Shown here in pieces: positions 24,931 to 32,964 of a DNA stretch of 42,081 nucleotides. The first letter of the stretch is position 1. Every line of letters starts with the position of its first letter. The stretch is from assembly GCF_000428785.1 (NCBI RefSeq), contig NZ_AUAP01000019.1:1-42081 (forward strand), in the 5' to 3' direction. Both the position numbers and the translations under genes were made by a program. Origin of the DNA: Conchiformibius kuhniae DSM 17694. Lineage in GTDB: Bacteria > Pseudomonadota > Gammaproteobacteria > Burkholderiales > Neisseriaceae. Below the pieces are notes generated by a model. The model was not told where the DNA came from and made no database searches. It saw nothing but the letters and a program-made list of their open reading frames with translations.

Positions 24931-26733
24931 ATGCAAGCCTTTGATTTCAGCCATGCCCCCTTCAGCTACCTGAGTCCGCAAGAGCGCGTCCGCATACAAA
25001 AATCGGTCAATATCGCCTACTACAAAAACCACGAAACCATCATCGCCGCCCACACCCCCATCGAATACCTGTATGTCGTCATCAAAGGCTTGGTGCGCGA
25101 AACCGGCAGCGAAGGCGAAATCCTGTCCCTCTGCCATCCGGGAGACGCCTTTGAAGCACGCGGACTGATTGAAGGCGCGTGCGAACACCCCTTTGTTGCC
25201 GAAGAACAAACACTGGTGTACACCATTCCCAAAGCCGTCGTGCAGGAAATCATCGCTTCCAACCCGCGTTTTGGCGCATACTGCTACGCCAGCGTAGCCG
25301 ACAAATTCGCCAGCCTTGCCCAAATCAAAAACGAAAGCGAATTCGAAAGCCTGTTTACCGCCAAAGTGCGTGATGCCTACCACAACAACCCCACATGGCT
25401 GGACGGCAGCGCCACCGTGCTGACCGCCGCCCAAACCATGAAACAGCGCAAAACCAAATCCCTGCTGGTTCGGCACGAAGGCAGAATCGGCGTACTGACC
25501 GAATCATTTTTCCGCGACCTGCTCATCAACGGCATGCCTGCCGACACCCGTATCGGCGACGTTGCCACCTACACACTCATCAGCGCCGACATCGACGACT
25601 TCGTTTTCACTGCCCTGCTCACCATGATGCGCCACCACATTCAAAGGGTGGTGGTAACCGAAAACGGCACGCCCGTAGGCACGCTGGAACAAATCGACGT
25701 ATTGGCATACTTCTCCAACCACAGCCACCTGATTGCCCAAAGGCTTGACCGCGCCGCCGACATCGACGAACTGGTGGACTTGGCGGCACAAATGACCCGC
25801 TCCATTCAGCTATTGCGCAACAACGGCGTACGCGCCCCGCAACTGGCGCAACTGATGCAGGTGCTCAACACGGGACTGTTTGAAAAAGTATGGCGCATTC
25901 TCGCCCCCGCCGACCTTTACCAAAACGCCTGCCTGATTGTCATGGGCTCGGAAGGGCGCGGCGAACAAATTCTCAAAACCGACCAAGACAACGCCCTGAT
26001 TATCCGCCGTCCCGAAGACGCCGACATCGCCCGCGAAACCGCCGAACGCTTTTCCGCCACCCTGACCCGCTTGGGTTATCCGCCCTGCGCGGGCAACATC
26101 ATGGTCAGCAACCCCGAATGGCGCAAACCGCTCAACGAATTTAAAAACATGGTGTTGGGCTGGTGCCGTTCGCCCTCGCCCGCCGCCATGATGAATCTGG
26201 CGATTTTCATCGATGCCAAAGTGGTGGCGGGCGATGCGTCCATGCTGGCGGAAGTCAAAGACCACCTGTACCGCCACATGATGAACGATGCGGGCATGCT
26301 GATGACCTTTGCCCGCGCAGTGGAGCAGTTCGACAGCCACAGCCACGGTTTTTTCGCCCAACTGCTGCACCGCCAACCCGAACGGCTCGATGTGAAAAAA
26401 ATGGGACAATTCCCCATCGTACACGGCATTCGCGCCTTGAGCCTGCAAGCACGTTTGGAAGAAACCAACACCTTCGAGCGCATTCAAAAACTGGTGCAGG
26501 CAGGCGTGTTAAACGAAGGCTTGGGGCGCGACATCGCCGAAGCCTTGAGCTATCTGATGGATTTGCGCCTGAAAGCGAATTTGGCGATTTTGGCGGGGCA
26601 AACCGACCACCAGCCCAACCAGTTGGATTTCAAAGATTTGTCCACGCTGGAGCGCGACCTGCTCAAAGACGCGCTGGCGGTGGTCAAACGCTTCAAGGGC
26701 GTGATTCGCCACCACTTTCATTTGAATGCCTGA
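24931..26733 (+). CDS. cNMP-binding / CBS-pair / DUF294 nucleotidyltransferase-like protein
   Basis: 600 residues in the standard order for this family: a cyclic-nucleotide-binding-like domain (about 15-130), two CBS motifs (about 155-270) that usually bind adenine nucleotides, then a DUF294 nucleotidyltransferase-like domain whose core GSEGRGEQ...DQDNAL (339-355) matches the GlnD/GlnE-type active site, and a DUF294 C-terminal helical domain. Probably a signalling or protein-modifying enzyme; the target is unknown. The start MQAFDFSHAPF lacks a strong ribosome-binding site. The exonuclease gene follows 13 bp later; the two are often neighbours in other proteobacteria, so a shared role is likely. 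Confidence 0.88.
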   Translation: MQAFDFSHAPFSYLSPQERVRIQKSVNIAYYKNHETIIAAHTPIEYLYVVIKGLVRETGSEGEILSLCHPGDAFEARGLIEGACEHPFVAEEQTLVYTIPKAVVQEIIASNPRFGAYCYASVADKFASLAQIKNESEFESLFTAKVRDAYHNNPTWLDGSATVLTAAQTMKQRKTKSLLVRHEGRIGVLTESFFRDLLINGMPADTRIGDVATYTLISADIDDFVFTALLTMMRHHIQRVVVTENGTPVGTLEQIDVLAYFSNHSHLIAQRLDRAADIDELVDLAAQMTRSIQLLRNNGVRAPQLAQLMQVLNTGLFEKVWRILAPADLYQNACLIVMGSEGRGEQILKTDQDNALIIRRPEDADIARETAERFSATLTRLGYPPCAGNIMVSNPEWRKPLNEFKNMVLGWCRSPSPAAMMNLAIFIDAKVVAGDASMLAEVKDHLYRHMMNDAGMLMTFARAVEQFDSHSHGFFAQLLHRQPERLDVKKMGQFPIVHGIRALSLQARLEETNTFERIQKLVQAGVLNEGLGRDIAEALSYLMDLRLKANLAILAGQTDHQPNQLDFKDLSTLERDLLKDALAVVKRFKGVIRHHFHLNA

Positions 26734-26746
26734 CGGAGCGGAAACA

Positions 26747-27349
26747 ATGTTGCAAAAATTGGTGCGCCGTTGGCAGCGCAAAAGGCTTTCCGACCCGCAA
26801 TATGCGTTTTTGTATGACGAACACCCCGATGAGTTGGTGAGCATCGATTGCGAAACAACGGGCTTGGAGGTGAAAGATGCGGAAATCGTGTCCATCGGTG
26901 CGGTGAAGATTCGCGGCAATCAGGTGCTGACCAGCGAGTCGTTTTATGTGTTGGTCAAGCCCGAAGGCGAGATGGCGGCGGAAAACATCAGCGTGCACGG
27001 TTTACGTCCGCAGGATTTGTCGGCGGGCATGGGGGTGGAGGAGGCGTTGCGGCAGTTGTTGGACTTTATCGGCGGCAGACCTTTGGTGGGCTATTTTTTG
27101 GAATACGATGTGGCGATGCTGAATAAGTTTCTCAAGCCCTTAATCGGGGTGAAGCTGCCCAACCGCCAAATGGACATTTCTTCGATTTATTACCGTCAGG
27201 AGATGAAAAATCTGCAGGACGGTTTTGTGGATTTGCGTTTGGAGGCGATTAACAAGAAGCTGCGTTTGCCCGAAACGGTGCGTCATGACGCGCTGAACGA
27301 TGCGGTGCATGCGGCGGTGGTGTATTTGTGGCTGAAAGGCAGGGGCTGA
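26747..27349 (+). CDS. DnaQ-like 3'-5' exonuclease (DEDDh)
   Basis: 200 residues, one RNase T/DnaQ exonuclease domain with the full active site: Asp34 and Glu36 (SIDCETTG), Asp121 (LEYDVAML), His180 and Asp185 (RHDALNDA). It lacks the parts that join DnaQ to the polymerase III core, so it is a stand-alone exonuclease; the substrate is unknown. The start at 26747 is used. Linked to the DUF294 gene 13 bp upstream. A hairpin overlaps its last codons and stop. Confidence 0.9.
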   Translation: MLQKLVRRWQRKRLSDPQYAFLYDEHPDELVSIDCETTGLEVKDAEIVSIGAVKIRGNQVLTSESFYVLVKPEGEMAAENISVHGLRPQDLSAGMGVEEALRQLLDFIGGRPLVGYFLEYDVAMLNKFLKPLIGVKLPNRQMDISSIYYRQEMKNLQDGFVDLRLEAINKKLRLPETVRHDALNDAVHAAVVYLWLKGRG

Positions 27350-27366
27350 ATGCGACAGCCCCTGCC
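27338..27366 (+). terminator. hairpin at the end of the exonuclease gene
   Basis: A perfect 11-bp stem (GGCAGGGGCTG / CAGCCCCTGCC) with a 7-nt loop. Its left arm contains the last codons of the gene. Only GTTTG follows, so termination may be weak. Confidence 0.5.
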
Positions 27367-27451
27367 GTTTGCGCGATAAAATTCTGCCTGTTTGCGGCGA
27401 AACCCTTTACAATACGCGCCGGCGTGTTGCCACAAAAATGAAGGAATACGG

Positions 27452-27658
27452 ATGAAAACGGCATTGGTTTTGTTTGGTGCGCTGGCGTTGGGCGCATGCA
27501 CTTGGGAAACGTATCGCGATGCGGGCGGGCAGACGCGCATGCGTCCGAAATATCCTGCCGGAAGCGGGGTGTTTTATTCGGAAGGCGCGGCTTCGCAAAA
27601 TCCGCATTATCACGGCTTGCGCCCCCAACCGCACGTTCTTCCCCCCAATCAGCAATAA
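27452..27658 (+). CDS. small lipoprotein of unknown function
   Basis: 68 residues: signal peptide MKTALVLFGALALGAC with lipobox LGAC (lipid Cys16), then about 50 polar residues rich in Gly, Pro, Tyr and His without a recognised domain. The +2 residue is Thr, so it is probably sorted to the outer membrane. The start follows AAGGAATACGG. glmU starts 12 bp after the stop, so they are probably co-transcribed. I do not recognise the family. Confidence 0.75.
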   Translation: MKTALVLFGALALGACTWETYRDAGGQTRMRPKYPAGSGVFYSEGAASQNPHYHGLRPQPHVLPPNQQ

Positions 27659-27670
27659 TCAGGAAGCAAT

Positions 27671-29038
27671 ATGATGGAACTGCACATTGTCATTTTGGCT
27701 GCGGGCAAAGGCACGCGCATGTATTCGGCACTGCCCAAAGTGCTGCACCGCATCGGCGGCAAGGCGATGTTGGCGCGTGTGGTGGAAACCGCGCAATCCC
27801 TGCAACCGCAAGGGATTCATGTGGTGGTCGGACACGGCAAGGACGCGGTATTGGCACAATTGGGGCATTATCCGGTCAATTGGGTGGCACAAACCGAGCA
27901 GCTCGGCACGGGACACGCGCTCAAAACCGCCCTGCCGCATCTGCCGCCGCACGGACGCACTTTGGTGCTGTACGGCGACGTTCCCCTGATTGATGCGGAC
28001 ACCCTGCGCGGTTTGCTGGCGGCGGCGGGCGAAGGCGTGGCGCTGCTGACCGATGTGGCGGACAACCCGCACGGCTACGGGCGCATCATCCGCGCTGCGG
28101 ACGGCACGGTTGCCGCCATTGTGGAAGAAAAAGACGCCGATGCCGCCCAAAAAGCCATCAAAGAAATCAACACGGGCATATTCGTTTTGCCCAACACCCA
28201 CTTGTCGGCATGGCTGGGCGCACTGCAAAGCAACAACGCGCAAGGCGAATATTATCTGACCGACGTGGTTTCGCTCGCCCGCGCAAGCGGCGTGGCGGTC
28301 AGCCCCGTTGCGGTACGCGCCGCACACTTGGCGGCGGGCGTGAACAACAAAAACCAACTGGCGGCGCTGGAGCGCGTGTACCAGCACGAACAGGCGCAAG
28401 CCCTGATGACGGCGGGGCTGACCCTGCGCGACCCGTCCCGCTTCGACTTGCGCGGCACGCTCGCGCACGGCCGTGATGTCGCCGTCGATGTCAATTGCGT
28501 GTTTGAAGGCGAATGCGTGCTGGGCGACAACGTATCGGTGGGCGCAAATTGCGTACTCATCAACGCCAACATCGGCGCGGGAACGGTCATCGCCCCGTTC
28601 AGCCACTTGGAAAACTGCACGGTGGGCGCGGGGGCGCACATCGGGCCTTATGCGCGTTTGCGCCCGAAAGCCGTGTTGGACGACGGCGTACACATCGGCA
28701 ACTTTGTCGAAGTGAAAAACAGCCGCATCGGGCGCGGCAGCAAAGCCAACCACCTGAGCTACATCGGCGACGCGCAAATCGGCGAACGCAGCAACATCGG
28801 TGCCGGCACGATTACCTGCAATTATGACGGCGTAAACAAACACAAAACCGTCATCGGCGACGAAGTGCGGGTCGGGTCGGGTACGATGATTGTCGCGCCG
28901 GTGGAAATCCAAGACCGCGCCACCACCGGCGCAGGCAGCGTGATTACCAAAACCTGCCCCGCAAACAAGCTCACACTCGGACGCGCCCGCCAGCAAACCA
29001 TCGAACATTGGGTGCGCCCCGAGAAAACGGACAAATAA
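27671..29038 (+). CDS. glmU: bifunctional GlmU: glucosamine-1-P acetyltransferase / GlcNAc-1-P uridylyltransferase
   Basis: Performs the last two steps to UDP-GlcNAc. 455 residues. The uridylyltransferase domain begins VILAAGKGTRMYSALPKVLH, with LYGDVPLI carrying the metal Asp and EKDADAAQ further on. From about residue 250 a left-handed beta-helix of hexapeptide repeats forms the acetyltransferase (IGPYARLRP, EVKNSRIGRGSKANHLSYIGDA, NYDGVNKHKT). A second ATG two codons into the gene is also possible. Follows the small lipoprotein gene by 12 bp. Confidence 0.97.
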   Translation: MMELHIVILAAGKGTRMYSALPKVLHRIGGKAMLARVVETAQSLQPQGIHVVVGHGKDAVLAQLGHYPVNWVAQTEQLGTGHALKTALPHLPPHGRTLVLYGDVPLIDADTLRGLLAAAGEGVALLTDVADNPHGYGRIIRAADGTVAAIVEEKDADAAQKAIKEINTGIFVLPNTHLSAWLGALQSNNAQGEYYLTDVVSLARASGVAVSPVAVRAAHLAAGVNNKNQLAALERVYQHEQAQALMTAGLTLRDPSRFDLRGTLAHGRDVAVDVNCVFEGECVLGDNVSVGANCVLINANIGAGTVIAPFSHLENCTVGAGAHIGPYARLRPKAVLDDGVHIGNFVEVKNSRIGRGSKANHLSYIGDAQIGERSNIGAGTITCNYDGVNKHKTVIGDEVRVGSGTMIVAPVEIQDRATTGAGSVITKTCPANKLTLGRARQQTIEHWVRPEKTDK

Positions 29039-29060
29039 ACGGCAGATGCTGTTTCCCGTC

Positions 29061-29091
29061 TCCGTACGGTGCGGCTGCCGTACCGTACGGA
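29061..29091 (+). terminator. hairpin after glmU
   Basis: A perfect 10-bp stem (TCCGTACGGT / ACCGTACGGA) 22 bp after the glmU stop, with no T-tract. It may end the glmU transcript with Rho or protect the 3' end. Confidence 0.4.
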
Positions 29092-29127
29092 CATCAAATA
29101 TCCCCCATACCCGCATCAAGCCAAACC

Positions 29128-30153
29128 ATGGACGAAACTGCCGCCCTGTCCGGAATCTCCGCCGAGTTTCTGGATTATCAATATGAAATACTGGGTATTT
29201 CCACTTTTTTACAGCATCCGGACGTAACGGAAATCTGCATCAACCGCCCCGGAGAGGTATTTTTGGAAACCCCCTACGGCTGGCAGCAGGTTTCCGTGGC
29301 TTCCCTGACATTTGAGCGTGCCAGACAATTTTGCACATCGGTGGTCAATGAAAGCCATACCGGTCAGCGCATTACCGAAACCGAGCCGATGGTTTCTCTC
29401 ACCTTTCCCACAGGTCAAAGGGCGCAATTTGTCATTCCGCCCGCCTGTGATGCGGGCAAGGTTTCGATTACCATCCGTTTGCCGTCCAAACACACCAAAA
29501 CTTTGTCGCAATATGCTCAGGACGGTTTTTTCCAACACATTTTGGAACATACCGCAGCACCTGCAGCCCATGACCAGGAATTGGCACATTTGAAACAGCA
29601 GGGACACTACGAAATGTTTTTTCAAAAAGCCGTTGCCTATCGGAAAAACATTGTGGTTTCGGGCGCGACGGGGAGCGGTAAAACCACATTTATGAAGGCA
29701 TTGGTCAATCATGTTCCCCACAATGAACGGTTAATCAGCATTGAAGATGCTCGCGAATTGTTTATTCCCCATCCGAATGTCGTCCACTTGCTGTATTCCA
29801 AAGGCGGACAGGGGCGTGCCAACATTTCTGCCAAAACCTGCATGGAAGCCTGTTTGCGCATGAAGCCCGACCGCATCATTCTTGCCGAACTGCGCGGAGA
29901 CGAATCATTTTACTTCATCCGCAATTGTGCTTCGGGACATCCCGGTTCGATTACCAGTTGCCATGCCGGCAGCACTGCCCAAACATGGGACCAACTGGCA
30001 CTGATGGTTAAAGCGTCCCCCGAAGGAAGCGGTTTGGAATTTGAAACCATTAAAAAGCTGTTAAAACAAACCATTGATATTGTCGTTCATTTAAAAGCAC
30101 ATGCCGGCAGACGTTATATTACCGGCATTGAATTTGGTACGCCGTACCAATAG
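29128..30153 (+). CDS. orphan VirB11-type secretion ATPase
   Basis: 341 residues with the full VirB11 core: an N-terminal domain (SLTFPTGQRAQFVIPPAC), Walker A GATGSGKTTF (179-188), the Asp box ISIEDARELFI (203-213), Walker B RIILAELRGDE (249-259) and the His box GHPGSITSCHAGS (270-282). Known members are hexameric ATPases that power type IV secretion or conjugation. No other vir/trb gene is in the window. Stretches counted by hand are near 43% G+C, well below the neighbours, and hairpins flank it, which suggests a transferred remnant. All motifs look intact. No clear ribosome-binding site precedes this ATG. A type IV pilus retraction ATPase is less likely because the N-terminal domain and spacing are VirB11-like. 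Confidence 0.85.
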   Translation: MDETAALSGISAEFLDYQYEILGISTFLQHPDVTEICINRPGEVFLETPYGWQQVSVASLTFERARQFCTSVVNESHTGQRITETEPMVSLTFPTGQRAQFVIPPACDAGKVSITIRLPSKHTKTLSQYAQDGFFQHILEHTAAPAAHDQELAHLKQQGHYEMFFQKAVAYRKNIVVSGATGSGKTTFMKALVNHVPHNERLISIEDARELFIPHPNVVHLLYSKGGQGRANISAKTCMEACLRMKPDRIILAELRGDESFYFIRNCASGHPGSITSCHAGSTAQTWDQLALMVKASPEGSGLEFETIKKLLKQTIDIVVHLKAHAGRRYITGIEFGTPYQ

Positions 30154-30165
30154 GCGACCAGCCGG

Positions 30166-30199
30166 CATACCGACCTTTCCCTGCGGACAGGTCGGTATG
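30166..30199. terminator. hairpin between virB11 and the AAA ATPase gene
   Basis: A perfect 11-bp stem (CATACCGACCT / AGGTCGGTATG) with a 12-nt loop between converging genes. T-tracts are poor on both sides, so strength is uncertain. Confidence 0.5.
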
Positions 30200-30202
30200 T
30201 TG

Positions 30203-32332
30203 TCAGACGAATCCGAATGTGCCTTTCGCCCCTTCTTTCAGCGAGCATTCGTGCTTGAGTGCGGTCAGCAGGGCGGCGGCATCGGCAAGCGGCAGCACCT
30301 TTGCCTGCTTGGCAACGGCGGCAAAATCGCCCAACGCCAACTGCTTCAAACACAGCAATTCCGCTTTCACCACCGCATCGCCGGCATCGGGCAAGCCCAA
30401 TTGGCGGCAATGGCTTTGAAACACGTCCCACGCCTGCTCGGGCTTCAGATAATCAAACTCGATTTTGAAATCGAAACGGCGCAAAGCCGCTTGGTCGAGG
30501 TTTTTCATCAGATTGGTGCTGGCAACGAAAATCCCGCCAAAGGCTTCCATTTGCGTCAGCATTTCGTTTACTTGGGTTACTTCCCAGTTTTGTCGTGCTT
30601 GGCGGCGGTCCTGCAAAAAGCCGTCCACTTCGTCAAACACCAGCACCGCATCGTTTTCCTTTGCCTGTTCGAACGCGGCGGCAATCAGTTGCTCGGTTTC
30701 GCCGACGTATTTCGACAGCAAATCGGAGCTGCGCTTGTACAGCAGCGATTTGCCCGCGCATTCCGCCAGCCATGAAGCAAACGCACTTTTGCCCGTGCCG
30801 GGCGCGCCGTACAGGCATAAGGTGCCGCGCCCTGCGGCAGCAATGCCCGCCGAGAGCTTTTGCAAATCCTGTTTGCAGTTAATCCACGCGGGGTTATACA
30901 CTTCGGGCAATTTGGCACGGCTGTTGAGTGCGTGAAAATGTCCTTGTGCTTTCAGGGTGTTGTGCAGCAGTTTTTGCAGCAGCTCGCTTTTGGGTTCGGG
31001 CTGCCAGCCTGCCGCCGCGCTTTCGGTAACGCGGTGCGCCTGTTGCAGCAGTGCGGGCACGATGGCGTCGTTTTCCGCTAAAGTGCGGATTTGCGGCGCG
31101 GGCAGGTAGCCGCCCGCCAAGCCGCGAATCATTTCGGCGCGTACCGGTACGGGCGGGGCTTTCATTTCCACCACCATGTCGAAACGGCGCACGGCAGACG
31201 GGTCAATCAGGTGGACGTTGTTGCAAATCCACACGGTCGGCACGGGGTTGTTTTCCAACATGCGGTTGAGCCATGCTTTGTTCAGGCTGAAATCGGATTG
31301 CCCACGGTCGAACAGGTCTTCCACTTCGTCAAACATCAGCATGATTTTTTGTCCGGCGAAGATGTTTTGCGCCATGCGCAGGGCGTTGATGCGGCTGTTG
31401 CGGTTGTGCGGACGGTTGTCTTCGTCCGCCCATGCGATTTCAAACAGCTCCACACCCGTCTGTTGTGCCAATACGCGGGTAAATTCGGTTTTGCCCGTGC
31501 CCGCGCTGCCGTAAATCAAGATGTTGCAGCCTTTTTGTTTGTCGGCAAAGGCGCGGCGCAGGTGGGCGGGCGCGGCTTGCGCCAACACGCCCAAGTGTTT
31601 GAAGTTGTCGGCTTCGAGCTTGGTTTGCGGGGCGGAGGTGATGTGTTCTTTCAGTACTTCGGCGGGGCTTAAGGGCTCTTCTGCCATTTGGGTGGCAAAT
31701 TGGCGCGAGAGCAGGTCGATTTTGCTGCGCAGGGTGTAGGTTTCGCTGCGGTCGAGGCTCAATACGCCGGTGGTGTTGAGTTTGCCGCGCGAGTGCAGGG
31801 CTTGGGCGATGTCGTTTTCGGGGGTGTCCAGCAGTTTGGAGAGGGCGTTGCAGGTGTCGTTGTCGTCCAATTCGCCCAGCAGGGCGCACAGGCGTACCAA
31901 GTCGGGGGTGGTGTAGAGCATGATGACGAAGGTGAGTACCCGCGATTCGGTTTCGCTAAAGTCGAACATTTCCGTCCATTGGGCAACGTTGTGGCGCAGG
32001 ACGGGCGGTACGCCTTCGCGCCACAAGATGTCGAAGTCGTATTCTTGGGCGGCTTGGTAGTGCAGGCGGATGTGGCGGCGGGCGGCAACGGGGTCGAAGG
32101 CTTCGTGGTGGTCGAACCATTCGTCTGCGCCAATCAGTTCGGCGATGGGGGTGTGGCGGAAGCCGTCGCTGTCGATGAAGTTGTTTTGTCCGTCCAGTGC
32201 GTAGAGTATCTGCCATGCCCAGTGCAGCAGCAGTTGCCGTGCGGCGTTGCTTTCGGTCAGGGGCGGGGCGTCGGCGCAGGGCTGGTCGGTGCGGGGGGCA
32301 ATCAGGTTTTTGATTTTGTCGGATAAGCTCAT
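30203..32332 (-). CDS. tandem AAA+ ATPase, third gene of the rtcB-prfH operon
   Basis: 709 residues. An N-terminal helical region (1-250) of no recognised family is followed by two AAA+ modules. Module 1: Walker A GSAGTGKT (275-282), Walker B LMFDEVED (332-339). Module 2: Walker A GAPGTGKS (509-516), a classic pore-loop segment KYVGE (541-545), Walker B VLVFDEVDG (563-571) and an arginine-finger-like RRF (618-620). The pore loop suggests a threading remodeller (FtsH/katanin/Cdc48 style). The substrate is unknown. The start follows AAAGGAAC. It begins only 11 bp after prfH, so it is probably co-expressed with the RNA-repair pair. Whether it unfolds ribosomal or translation proteins is speculation. 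Confidence 0.82.
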   Translation of the reverse strand: MSLSDKIKNLIAPRTDQPCADAPPLTESNAARQLLLHWAWQILYALDGQNNFIDSDGFRHTPIAELIGADEWFDHHEAFDPVAARRHIRLHYQAAQEYDFDILWREGVPPVLRHNVAQWTEMFDFSETESRVLTFVIMLYTTPDLVRLCALLGELDDNDTCNALSKLLDTPENDIAQALHSRGKLNTTGVLSLDRSETYTLRSKIDLLSRQFATQMAEEPLSPAEVLKEHITSAPQTKLEADNFKHLGVLAQAAPAHLRRAFADKQKGCNILIYGSAGTGKTEFTRVLAQQTGVELFEIAWADEDNRPHNRNSRINALRMAQNIFAGQKIMLMFDEVEDLFDRGQSDFSLNKAWLNRMLENNPVPTVWICNNVHLIDPSAVRRFDMVVEMKAPPVPVRAEMIRGLAGGYLPAPQIRTLAENDAIVPALLQQAHRVTESAAAGWQPEPKSELLQKLLHNTLKAQGHFHALNSRAKLPEVYNPAWINCKQDLQKLSAGIAAAGRGTLCLYGAPGTGKSAFASWLAECAGKSLLYKRSSDLLSKYVGETEQLIAAAFEQAKENDAVLVFDEVDGFLQDRRQARQNWEVTQVNEMLTQMEAFGGIFVASTNLMKNLDQAALRRFDFKIEFDYLKPEQAWDVFQSHCRQLGLPDAGDAVVKAELLCLKQLALGDFAAVAKQAKVLPLADAAALLTALKHECSLKEGAKGTFGFV

Positions 32333-32343
32333 GTTTGTTCCTT

Positions 32344-32964
32344 TTACTTTGCGGTAAACGGGTTGCCGTAACAGACGCGCACGGGGTTGCCGCGTTCGAG
32401 CTGATGACGTTGGCGGTGGGTGTGGCGGTCGGCTTGTTGTTGTGCGTGCCGGCGCAGGTGTGCCAGTTTGTCTGCCAACAGGCGTTTTGCCTGTTGTTTG
32501 TTGGCGTGCTGGCTGCGGCGGTTTTGCACTTTGACCGCCACGCCGGTGGGGGTGTGGACGGCACGGACGGCGCTGTCGGTTTTATTGACGTGTTGTCCGC
32601 CGTTGCCGCTTGCGCGGCAGGTGTGAAAGCGCACTTCGCCCGCCGTGTCGGGCAGGACGGCTTCGGGCAGCAGCGATACGCCGACAAACCAGTTTTTGCG
32701 CGGGTGCTGCAAACGCAGGGGGCTGCGGCACACCCATTGCCAACTGCCCGTCCAGTTTTGTGCGGCGCGTGCCGCACCTGTGCCACGCACGGTCAAAACG
32801 GCAGACAAGATGCCGTGCCGGCAGGGGGTTTGGTCGGCGTATTCGGCAGACAAGCCCGCTTGTGCGGCTTCGCGCAGCAGGGTTTGGCAGACGAAGCGGG
32901 CAAACAGGCGGCATTCGGCAGGGCCTTGCGCCGCAGACACCAGCAATGAGACGGTTTCAGTCAT
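32344..32964 (-). CDS. prfH: peptide chain release factor homolog PrfH
   Basis: 206 residues, a class I release-factor relative that keeps the peptidyl-hydrolase domain with GGQ (122-124, in ASGNGGQHVNKTDSAVR) and lacks the full codon-recognition domain. A basic C-terminal tail rich in Arg, Gln and His follows, as in ribosome-rescue factors. Known PrfH proteins are encoded with RtcB2 and release peptides from ribosomes whose 16S decoding centre has been cut, after which RtcB reseals the RNA. The start MTETVSLLVSAAQGP follows AGGAGCG inside the end of rtcB; the 8-nt overlap implies translational coupling. Confidence 0.92.
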   Translation of the reverse strand: MTETVSLLVSAAQGPAECRLFARFVCQTLLREAAQAGLSAEYADQTPCRHGILSAVLTVRGTGAARAAQNWTGSWQWVCRSPLRLQHPRKNWFVGVSLLPEAVLPDTAGEVRFHTCRASGNGGQHVNKTDSAVRAVHTPTGVAVKVQNRRSQHANKQQAKRLLADKLAHLRRHAQQQADRHTHRQRHQLERGNPVRVCYGNPFTAK

